Positions 1-5,924 of a stretch of 15,704 bases of DNA are shown here, in pieces. Numbering within the stretch: position 1 is the stretch's first letter; every line of letters begins with the position of its first letter. The notes under the pieces were generated by a model. It was not told where the DNA came from and searched no databases. It worked only from the letters and a program-made list of their open reading frames with translations. The stretch covers positions 3,317-19,020 of the forward strand of contig WVZH01000044.1 of assembly GCA_011772595.1 (NCBI GenBank), given 5' to 3'. Position numbers and translations under genes: made by a program. This DNA comes from Anaerolineales bacterium. GTDB lineage: Bacteria; Chloroflexota; Anaerolineae; Anaerolineales; E44-bin32.

Positions 1-183
1 TCTGGGGATGAAAAAAAGGAACTCCTTGAGGTCATTGATAGCTACCATCAAGAGTTTGTTCCTCTTATCGTACCCATCACACTGATCAATCACTATGTCC
101 GCAAATATGATCAGCCCTATCTTAGGGAGCAGTACTACCTCCACCCACACCCCTTGGAACTTCAATTGCGGAACCACGTTTGA
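1..183 (+). CDS. YbgA/DUF1722 family protein, C-terminal fragment
   Basis: This open frame enters from the left edge and ends at TGA 181-183, giving about 60 residues. The visible end reads LLEVIDSYHQEFVPLIVP and finishes with a Tyr-Leu-rich stretch, HPHPLELQLRNHV. This pattern (a helical lead followed by a QxYLxPxPxELxLRN-like tail) is typical of the YbgA/DUF1722 domain. The biochemical role of that domain is unsettled. In Escherichia coli ybgA sits beside the photolyase gene phr, and DUF1722 proteins often accompany light- or oxidative-stress genes, which suits the rest of this window. The start lies outside the window, so fusion to DUF523, common in this family, cannot be judged. Confidence 0.72.
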   Translation, partial: SGDEKKELLEVIDSYHQEFVPLIVPITLINHYVRKYDQPYLREQYYLHPHPLELQLRNHV

Positions 184-222
184 GAGGAATCTTTTCGACA
201 GAATCGTCCATAAAGAGAGTGA

Positions 223-1158
223 ATGAGTTTGAAGATATTCTACACCGACGATTTCGTGCTCCCCCTCCCAGAGGGACACCGCTTTCCCATGGAGAAATAC
301 TCCCTTCTCAGGCAAAGGGTCTGCGAAGCCAGATTGGTTCCTCGAGAGGACCTGTACGTTCCCCATGCGGCGACTGATGAAGAAATTCTTCGAGCACACG
401 ATCCAGAGTATCTCCGTCGCGTCCAGCATGGAGAATTGACAGAGAGGGAGATTCAACGCATCGGGTTTCCCTGGTCGATGGAGATGGTCGAACGCACCCG
501 CCGTTCGTGTGGCGCAACCATTGAGACCTGCCGGGCTGCCCTCGAAGACGGCGTGGCCGCGAGCCTTGCTGGGGGCACCCATCATGCCTTTCGAGACTAT
601 GGTCAGGGCTACTGTGTGCTCAACGACAGCGCCATTGCATCGCTTGCAATGCAGGCCGAAGGCAGGGCCGAGCGTGTTGTCGTCATCGACTGTGATGCCC
701 ATCAAGGAAACGGCACCGCGGCAATCCTGCAAAACGACGCGACGGTCTTTACTTTTTCCATCCATAGCGATAATGGTTTTCCATTTCGAAAGGAGAAAAG
801 TGACCTGGATATACCGCTCCATGACGGTGTTGATGATGCGACCTACCTGGATGCCCTTGAGGAGGGATTGGTCCGGGCTCTCAAACTGGCTGGGGCTGAC
901 CTCGCCATCTACCTCACCGGTGCAGACCCGTATTTGGATGATCGATTCGGCCGCCTCTCCTTGACGAAAGAGGGTCTCGCGAATCGCGACCGGCTCGTCC
1001 TCCATCACTGCCATGGCGCGGGGCTCCCAGTCGCCATTACCATGGGTGGCGGTTATGCCCGACAGGTTCAGGACACGGTCGATATCCACTTTCAGACCGT
1101 AAAGATAGCGGTCGAAATGCAGAAACAAAAGCGGAGGATCTTGTCTGATGATCGTTGA
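223..1158 (+). CDS. Histone deacetylase-like amidohydrolase
   Basis: A 311-residue protein of the arginase/deacetylase fold, probably a zinc-dependent cytoplasmic hydrolase that removes acetyl or related acyl groups. The family marks are in order: GGTHHAF (118-123) with the paired His 120-121, DCDAHQGNG (156-163) supplying Asp158 and His160 as zinc ligands, GADPYLDD (233-240) with the third ligand Asp235, and GGGYA (275-279) with the transition-state Tyr278. All key residues are present, so it should be active. No signal peptide is visible. The ATG at 223 follows a weak purine stretch (aaagagag). The 3' end overlaps the CoxG-like gene by 11 bp, suggesting coupled translation. The substrate is unknown; bacterial members act on acetoin-utilisation targets, polyamines or other acyl amides. 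Confidence 0.9.
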   Translation: MSLKIFYTDDFVLPLPEGHRFPMEKYSLLRQRVCEARLVPREDLYVPHAATDEEILRAHDPEYLRRVQHGELTEREIQRIGFPWSMEMVERTRRSCGATIETCRAALEDGVAASLAGGTHHAFRDYGQGYCVLNDSAIASLAMQAEGRAERVVVIDCDAHQGNGTAAILQNDATVFTFSIHSDNGFPFRKEKSDLDIPLHDGVDDATYLDALEEGLVRALKLAGADLAIYLTGADPYLDDRFGRLSLTKEGLANRDRLVLHHCHGAGLPVAITMGGGYARQVQDTVDIHFQTVKIAVEMQKQKRRILSDDR

Positions 1159-1603
1159 AGAGACGTTTCGTGTGAGGGCTCCCGTCCAGAAGGTCTGGCA
1201 ATTCATGCTCGACCCAGAAAAGATCGGTTCATGTATACCTGGATGCGAAAAAATCGAAATCGTCGATGAGAATACCTACGAAAGTTCCATCGCGATCAAA
1301 CTGCCCATCATCTCGATCACAGTAAAATCTAAGACGACGATCACAGAAATGGACCCACCTCGTCACTTGAGGTCTATTACGGAAGGAACCGCCGACATCG
1401 GAGCAGGAACGTTTCGTCTCGATACGGTCATCGACCTCAAGGAGAGTTCGGGAAAAGAGGTTGAAGTCTCCTATTCGGCGGATACAAAACTCGGGGACGG
1501 ACTCGTGGGCTTCGGCGAGAAGATCGTGAGCGCCATGGCCAAGGGAATGGCGGAGCAGTTTGCGAAAAATATCCGGGAAAAACTCGAAAAAGAGGGGAGT
1601 TGA
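1148..1603 (+). CDS. CoxG-like SRPBCC domain protein
   Basis: A 151-residue single-domain protein of the START/SRPBCC fold, closest by eye to the carbon monoxide dehydrogenase subunit G (CoxG) group. The N-terminal part MIVEETFRVRAPVQKVWQFM leads to DPEKIGSCIPGCEKIEI (about 22-38), the usual CoxG signature in which a Pro-Gly-Cys follows the first helices. A long C-terminal helix follows (KIVSAMAKGMAEQFAKNI). CoxG proteins are thought to handle hydrophobic ligands; in CO oxidisers a homologue delivers respiratory quinone to CO dehydrogenase. No CO dehydrogenase genes are visible here, so that role is not supported locally. It overlaps the deacetylase-like gene by 11 bp and is 4 bp upstream of the rhodanese start, so the three are very probably co-transcribed. 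Confidence 0.85.
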   Translation: MIVEETFRVRAPVQKVWQFMLDPEKIGSCIPGCEKIEIVDENTYESSIAIKLPIISITVKSKTTITEMDPPRHLRSITEGTADIGAGTFRLDTVIDLKESSGKEVEVSYSADTKLGDGLVGFGEKIVSAMAKGMAEQFAKNIREKLEKEGS

Positions 1604-1607
1604 CAGA

Positions 1608-2018
1608 ATGAGAGATAAAAACCTGAGAATATTGGCAGCGGGCCTTGTCCTCGCCCTCATAGGTCTTTCAGCTCCAGCAGCCGTGGCTGAGGAAGCCTCC
1701 AGGATGTCCAAGGAGGAGCTCAAGGCGATGCTTGGAACTCCCGAACTGGTCATCTTGGATGTTCGGCTGGGTGATGACTGGGAAGAGAGTGAGATAACAA
1801 TTACGGGCGCGATCCGAGAAAACCCGAAAGAATTTGAGTCTTGGGCCAATAAGTATTCCAAGGACCAAACGATCGTGCTCTATTGAGCATGAGCCAATGA
1901 GGCTACCAGTGCCAGGTTGGCACGGAATTTCATGGACAAAGGATATACCAAGGTTTACGCCCTCAAAGGGGGTTGGAGCGAGTGGGTTGAGGCCGGATAC
2001 CCCACGGAACCCAAATGA
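1608..2018 (+). CDS. Exported rhodanese-like selenoprotein with a Sec-Ala-Sec active-site loop
   Basis: Read from ATG 1608 to TGA 2016-2018 with TGA 1884-1886 and 1890-1892 decoded as selenocysteine, this gives 136 residues. Residues 1-28 form a signal peptide (basic start, hydrophobic core, AVA|EE cleavage). The rhodanese fold begins ELVILDVRLGDDWEES (about 46-61) and continues with TIVLY, then Sec93-Ala-Sec95, ANEATSARLARNF, KVYALKGGWSEW and AGYP. In relatives this loop reads YCxCPNEATSA, so both TGA codons replace Cys, one of them the catalytic sulfur carrier. The 41 sense codons after the second TGA keep the frame and family residues, arguing against decay. A SECIS-like hairpin lies 22 nt downstream of the second TGA. 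Start choice is supported by GAGGGGAG just upstream. Likely role: periplasmic sulfur/selenium or redox transfer. A standard gene caller would stop it at residue 92. Confidence 0.82.
1903..1927 (+). promoter_or_regulatory. Putative bacterial SECIS element of the rhodanese gene
   Basis: A hairpin inside the coding region. A six-pair stem, GTGCCA (1909-1914) with TGGCAC (1918-1923), closes a GGT triloop (1915-1917). Below it, CC 1906-1907 pairs with GG 1924-1925, leaving A1908 bulged. The loop begins 22 nt after the second in-frame TGA and 28 nt after the first. Known bacterial SECIS elements place a small apical loop with an early G about 16-37 nt after the UGA; E. coli fdhF also has a bulged base and a GGU-containing loop. 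The fit is good, but SelB recognition varies between species. Confidence 0.65.
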
Positions 2019-2060
2019 TCGGCCCTAAGGCCTTCCTCCTCAATGGCCATAGGATTTGAC

Positions 2061-2552
2061 ATGAGTCTGTCACGTTCACTCATCGGTCTTATCGTATGGA
2101 TGGCCATCTGCTTTGGAGCTGGATGGTTGGGATCTATCTTCACGACACCATCCATCCCTGCCTGGTATGCCGATCTGATCAAACCCTCGTGGACACCACC
2201 TGGCTGGGTTTTTGGGCCTGTCTGGTCCGTGTTGTATCTCATGATGGCCATAGCAGCGTGGCTCGTTTGGCGGCATGATGGGCTCTACGCAGCGGCGGTA
2301 CCCATCACGCTCTTTATGTTACAGCTTTTACTGAATGCTGCCTGGTCGATTCTCTTCTTTGGGCTCCGGCTCCCCGGGGTGGCTTTCTTGGAAATCGTCA
2401 TCCTTTGGTTCGCTATTTTTGCAACGTTAATCGCCTTCTGGCGAACATCGACTGCTGCCGGTTACCTCCTATTACCCTATCTTGTATGGGTGGCCTTCGC
2501 AGCCGCCCTGAACTTCGCCATATGGCGAATGAACACTGGCGGCCTAGTCTGA
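2061..2552 (+). CDS. tspO: TspO/MBR family membrane protein
   Basis: A 163-residue integral membrane protein with about five hydrophobic helices, the usual TspO size and topology. Family residues are clear: [19 protein letters not shown] in the first third, [10 protein letters not shown] in the middle, and [19 protein letters not shown] near the end. TspO proteins bind porphyrins and are linked to tetrapyrrole handling and oxidative or photo-oxidative stress. ATG 2061 is preferred because AGGA lies 6 nt upstream; an in-frame ATG at 2043 lacks a ribosome site and would add six residues (MAIGFD). It follows the rhodanese stop by 42 bp and probably shares its transcript. Confidence 0.92.
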   Translation: MSLSRSLIGLIVWMAICFGAGWLGSIFTTPSIPAWYADLIKPSWTPPGWVFGPVWSVLYLMMAIAAWLVWRHDGLYAAAVPITLFMLQLLLNAAWSILFFGLRLPGVAFLEIVILWFAIFATLIAFWRTSTAAGYLLLPYLVWVAFAAALNFAIWRMNTGGLV

Positions 2553-2745
2553 AGCCTACCCTCGATGTGTCCTCCGCCGCTATGCCCACCTCATCGACCT
2601 CAACGACCGCTTTGTGCTGAGAGGCCGGGTCACCGACGATCACGGCGGCGTGACTCTGAACGTGACCCAAGTGAATACACGACGCTTCTATAAGATTTCA
2701 AAACGGCAATCGATGCATTTTCCAGCACAGACTGAAGTGACATGA
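2548..2745 (+). other. Open stretch without a start, possible gene remnant
   Basis: This frame is open from a TAG at 2545-2547 to TGA 2743-2745 (65 codons) without a convincing start codon. Its middle reads RRYAHLIDLNDRFVLRGRV, then TDDHGGVTLNVTQV and TRRFYKISKRQSMHF, a composition that looks protein-like. I do not recognise a family. It may be the tail of a gene lost when the adjacent IS91-type element arrived. It could also be a chance open frame. Confidence 0.25.
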
Positions 2746-3344
2746 TTCGGGGAGTGGCTACACGCCAAATGAGGCCAGACAAAGGCCCCTTCTACCAGCC
2801 TCGCAATCCTCAGAATTCAGTGTACGATCAGTGTGTTGAGGATCACTTAGAAACATTCGAACAGGTGTATGGGGAACGGTTTGAAGAATGGTAAGGATTT
2901 TTCCGTCCTTATGTCCAAGGGATCATTTATCGATATCGCGAATGCGGTGATCTTCACAACGGGTTTGCCCGTGTCAGATGCAAAAAGTGCGGTCACGAGT
3001 ATCTTCTAGCATTCTCTTGTAGGCGTCGACATTTCTGCCCTTCCTGCCATCAGAAAAGGGTGGTAGAATTCAGCGAATGGCTCTGCGAGCGAGTCCTCAA
3101 CGGCGTCCCCCATCGCCATTTTCTCTTTAGCATACCTACGATCCTCCGGCGATATTTTCTATCCAACGGAAAGTTAATATCTGAATTAACTCGATGTGCC
3201 TGGCAGTCGTTGAAGGTGTTTTTCCAGGAGACTGTACCAGAGCAGCATGGAGTATCCGGTGCTGCTGTTTACGGCAGCAAGAAAAACCAGGTGCTTTCTT
3301 TCCAACCTTCGGATTCAAGCGAAAAGCACTCGGAAGCAGCATGA
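2742..3344 (+). pseudogene. IS91-type transposase, N-terminal relic with in-frame stop
   Basis: The N-terminal zinc-binding part of an IS91-type transposase, broken. From ATG 2742 the frame runs 50 codons to TAA 2892-2894 (VYGERFEEW then stop). It resumes in the same frame with GFFRPYVQGIIYRYRECGDL, then RCKKCGHEYLLAFSC and FCPSCHQKRVVEF, whose Cys pairs are the zinc finger of this family, then VPHRHFLFSIPTILRRYFL. The TAA stands where Tyr is expected, a single-base nonsense change. After about 3245 (FFQETVPEQ) similarity fades, and the catalytic HUH/Tyr region is missing. It cannot be active on its own. No clear element ends were found. Confidence 0.72.
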
Positions 3345-3445
3345 TTTCGGCGGACGCGGAATATGCCGGAGGGTGCGCGGGAGTAAGATGTCTGGTTTTA
3401 ACAGGTGGAGAATGGATAAATTATGACTTTTGCAAAGGACATCAA

Positions 3446-4249
3446 ATGAACCCCAAAATCGCTTTTTTCGATACAAAACCCTATGATAAGGAATTTTTCA
3501 GCAGAACCAACCGGGAGTGCGGTTTTCACATCACCTTTCTTGAAAACCATCTCACCTCGGAGACGGTTCCGCTGACCAAAGGCTTCAATATAATCTGCGT
3601 TCTCGTGAATGACTTCCTTGATGGGCATATTGTCGGGGAATTACTCAGAAATGGGATCGAACTGATTGCCCTTCGCAGCGCCGGGTACAACCATGTTGAC
3701 CTGAAGGCTGTTTTCGGCAAGATCCACGTGGTCCGAGTTCCGGCTTATTCCCCGCATGCGGTTGCAGAGCATGCCGTTGCCCTCATGCTTGGGCTCAACA
3801 GGAAGACCCATCGGGCCTACTACCGGGTGCGGGACAACAATTTCTCCATCAACGGCCTGATGGGATTTGACATGTGCAAAAAGACCGCCGGCATTATCGG
3901 TACGGGAAAAATAGGCAGGGCCACCATCGACATCATAAAAGGATTCGGCATGCATATTCTGGCCTATGATGTGTATCCGGACTTATCCTATGTCAAAGAC
4001 AAGGGTTTTGAGTATTGTAACCTGGACACCTTATACTCCAAGGCGGACATCATCAGCCTGCACTGCCCTCTTACGCCTGAAAACGCGCACGTGGTCAACC
4101 GGGATGCAATCGGCAAAATGAAGGACGGCGTGATGATTATCAATACAGGGCGCGGAAAATTGATCGATACCCAGGACCTGATTGACGGCCTGAAAACCGG
4201 GAAAATGGAAAAGACAGCAGGCTGTCAATTTCAACCTCTCCCGATTTGA
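3446..4249 (+). pseudogene. D-lactate dehydrogenase (2-hydroxyacid dehydrogenase), 3'-truncated
   Basis: Encodes 267 residues against about 330 for the NAD-dependent D-2-hydroxyacid dehydrogenase family, nearest the D-lactate dehydrogenase group. Visible: KIAFFDTKPYDKEFF at the N-terminus, RSAGYNHVDL (77-86), the Rossmann motif GTGKIG (152-157), SLHCPLTPENAH (204-214) and NTGRGKLIDT (233-242) with the substrate-binding Arg236. Similarity stops after GLKTGKM (254), and the next 13 residues are unrelated. The catalytic Glu and His that follow in the family are missing, so the product should be inactive. The start is backed by AAGGA 7 nt upstream. The break falls beside a short inverted repeat at 4213-4226. 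It lies next to a transposase relic, which suggests rearrangement. Confidence 0.8.
4213..4226. repeat. Short inverted repeat at the dehydrogenase truncation junction
   Basis: GACAGC (4213-4218), a two-base AG spacer and GCTGTC (4221-4226) form a perfect inverted repeat. It sits where similarity to D-lactate dehydrogenase ends and where a minus-strand open frame from 4337 also seems to lose coherence. It is a candidate recombination point or rearrangement scar. Confidence 0.4.
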
Positions 4250-4337
4250 GAGTCTCCTCAGTGTCACCTTTGATATCTACTTCTGCTTCCGCGGTATTCC
4301 CATGGACATGAACGCCGACTGGGGCGTGAGGTTTCAT
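4227..4337 (-). pseudogene. Head of an unidentified gene downstream of the DUF2177 gene, truncated
   Basis: On the minus strand an ATG at 4337-4335 overlaps the DUF2177 stop as ATGA, the same coupling used elsewhere in this locus. The frame reads MKPHAPVGVHVHGNTAEAEV, then DIKGDTEETLKSGEVEID, an acidic soluble segment I cannot assign. Beyond about 4227 it runs into the antisense of the truncated dehydrogenase and continues meaninglessly to a stop near 4140. I read it as the 5' end of an operon member whose remainder was lost in the rearrangement. A chance open frame is possible. Confidence 0.4.
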
Positions 4338-4747
4338 TGACGGCTCATCCAGCCGGCCATCCCCCAGCCGAAACCGGACACGGCCCCACACAAGACCATG
4401 CCCCATAGAATGTCGACGATGACGATGGCAATGGGCCAGTCCCTCAAGGTCGCCAGATTGGTCAGATCATAGGTGGCGTAAGTCACGAGCCCGAACATGG
4501 CCCCTAGGCCAAGGGCCATCCAGAACGACTGCCTGATCACAGCCGGATAGATGCAGAAAATCATCGTGCCAAGCACAAATATCCCATAGAATAGACATGC
4601 GGCCACCCAATTGACCTTGTCGGCCATGAGGAAGCCAATCTGCCGCTGATAGAACCCTTTCGCGATCAAACCCAGCCAGATAAAATCGATGACTAGAAAA
4701 AACAAGGCCGAAGCGATATAGGTGAGGACAAAGATCTTTAAGGACAT
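4334..4747 (-). CDS. DUF2177 family membrane protein
   Basis: A 137-residue, four-helix membrane protein of the DUF2177 family. Hydrophobic segments are evident at MSLKIFVLTYIASALFFLV, in the middle (ACLFYGIFVLGTMIFCIYP), at LGLGAMFGLVTYATYDLTN and at IVIVDILWGMVLCGAV. The ATYDLTNLATL and DILWG patterns are characteristic. The function is unknown; genes of this family often occur with CFA-synthase, DUF1365 and photolyase genes. The start at 4747 is chosen over an upstream in-frame ATG at 4789 because GGGAGGAAAT (4760-4751) stands at ribosome-site distance. It is transcribed away from the desaturase, with a shared 208-bp upstream region, and its stop overlaps the start of a truncated gene. Confidence 0.85.
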   Translation of the reverse strand: MSLKIFVLTYIASALFFLVIDFIWLGLIAKGFYQRQIGFLMADKVNWVAACLFYGIFVLGTMIFCIYPAVIRQSFWMALGLGAMFGLVTYATYDLTNLATLRDWPIAIVIVDILWGMVLCGAVSGFGWGMAGWMSRQ

Positions 4748-4751
4748 CGCA

Positions 4752-4760
4752 TTTCCTCCC
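4752..4760 (-). promoter_or_regulatory. Strong ribosome binding site of the DUF2177 gene
   Basis: On the minus strand GGGAGGAAA is placed 4 nt before the ATG at 4747. It fixes this start in preference to the upstream in-frame ATG at 4789, which would add 14 poorly conserved residues. Confidence 0.75.
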
Positions 4761-4793
4761 TCATAGTTATTTGGCATCGACAAAGACATTGAA

Positions 4794-4815
4794 TTAAGGA
4801 TAAAGTCACCCTTAA
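4794..4815. promoter_or_regulatory. Inverted repeat in the divergent DUF2177/desaturase promoter region
   Basis: TTAAGG (4794-4799) and CCTTAA (4810-4815) form a 6-bp inverted repeat with a 10-bp centre, so half-site centres are about 16 bp apart. It lies in the A+T-rich part of the region between two divergent genes, a typical place for a shared operator. A TATAAC (4819-4824) just to the right could serve as a -10 box for the desaturase operon, but no well-spaced -35 was found. The regulator is unknown. Confidence 0.35.
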
Positions 4816-4955
4816 AATTATAACAGATCAGGTTTTTATCTAATCAAGATTGGACTAAATTGCCGGCATTCGAGGTACGTCTTTTCACGATTTCGTTTTT
4901 CGGCACTACCCCGGGTACGACCGTGTTTCCATCCTTGCGAAAATCCCATTTGCTC

Positions 4956-5924
4956 ATGTCCGTTGTGCGATGGTTTGATTCTTCGGCCGGGCGTGAGGAA
5001 TATCAACGTCGCGGCGAGGAGCGACCTGACTGGGTTCGGATTATCCCGTTCATCTTCGTCCACCTGGCCTGTTTCGGTGTCATCTGGGTCGGCTGGAGTC
5101 CAATCGTGGTCATAGTGGCCGCGGTTCTTTACATTACCCGCATGTTTGCCATCACGGGGTTTTACCACCGGTATTTTTCTCACAGGGCCTTCAAGACCAA
5201 CCGATTCTGGCAGTTCGTGTTTACGGTGCTGGGAAACGCATCCGTGCAGAGGGGCCCTCTGTGGTGGGCGGCCCATCACCGCCACCATCATAGGTACGCC
5301 GATCAGCCCGAAGACCCGCACTCGCCGAAACAGCGCGGTTTCTGGTGGAGCCACGTGGTATGGCTGACCACACCCAAGAATCACCCGACCCGGACAACCT
5401 ACATTCGCGATTGGCTGGAGTTCCCCGAGCTGGTGTGGATTAACCGATTCGATAACGTCGTCCCCTATCTCTTCGCCATTTCCCTTTACGGGTTTGGAAA
5501 ACTGCTTTCGCTAACGATTCCGGAACTGGGGACCAGCGGCCCTCAAATGCTGGTATGGGGATTCTTCATTTCCACAGTCGTCCTGTTACATGCCACCTGC
5601 ACCATCAATTCACTGGACCACATGATCGGCACGCGACGGTACGAAACGCCCGACACGAGCCGCAACAATGCTTTCCTTGCGTTGATCACTCTTGGGGAAG
5701 GTTGGCACAACAACCATCACTACTACGCCGTCTCCGCAAGGCAGGGCTTTTTCTGGTGGGAAATCGATATCACCTACTACCTTCTCGTCTGTCTTTCCGG
5801 GCTCGGAATCGTCCGTGACCTTCGGCCGCTGCCCGAAAAGGTTCGGCTTGCCGGGGTGATCCAAACATCGGGGAGGCAGCCCGGAGCTTGTTCGCCTCTT
5901 GGGAAAGGCCGGGAGTCCTCATGA
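4956..5924 (+). CDS. Membrane fatty acid desaturase (delta-9 acyl type)
   Basis: A 322-residue, non-haem di-iron membrane desaturase that should introduce a cis double bond into acyl chains using O2. The three histidine boxes are intact: HRYFSH (71-76), HRHHH (108-112) and HNNHH (251-255), the last in the GEGWHNNHH context typical of acyl-CoA/acyl-lipid delta-9 desaturases. Hydrophobic helices flank them. ATG 4956 (MSVVRWFDSSAGREEY) is preferred; an in-frame TTG at 4860 would extend it by 32 residues with no better ribosome site. It starts an operon with the FAD oxidoreductase, overlapping it as ATGA at 5921-5924. Its product, an unsaturated chain, is the expected substrate for the CFA-like enzymes downstream. 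O2 dependence implies at least occasional oxic growth. Confidence 0.9.
   Translation: MSVVRWFDSSAGREEYQRRGEERPDWVRIIPFIFVHLACFGVIWVGWSPIVVIVAAVLYITRMFAITGFYHRYFSHRAFKTNRFWQFVFTVLGNASVQRGPLWWAAHHRHHHRYADQPEDPHSPKQRGFWWSHVVWLTTPKNHPTRTTYIRDWLEFPELVWINRFDNVVPYLFAISLYGFGKLLSLTIPELGTSGPQMLVWGFFISTVVLLHATCTINSLDHMIGTRRYETPDTSRNNAFLALITLGEGWHNNHHYYAVSARQGFFWWEIDITYYLLVCLSGLGIVRDLRPLPEKVRLAGVIQTSGRQPGACSPLGKGRESS

Noticed and set aside
1608..1886. A short 92-residue rhodanese ending at the first TGA
   Set aside because: It would lack the catalytic loop, and the same frame continues beyond with well-kept family residues after a second TGA at another Cys position. Recoding explains this better than a stop or random decay.
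2018..2034. GGCC-ctaa-GGCC hairpin after the rhodanese as a terminator
   Set aside because: The stem is only four pairs and is not followed by a T-run; tspO lies 42 bp downstream and is likely in the same transcript.
3260..3279. TGCTGC-N8-GCAGCA inverted repeat followed by an A-rich stretch
   Set aside because: Considered as a terminator or recombination site, but there is no T-run and no gene end that needs it; a six-base stem of this kind is expected by chance.
4836..5384. Minus-strand open frame (182 codons)
   Set aside because: Antisense to the desaturase with its intact histidine boxes; no motifs of its own.
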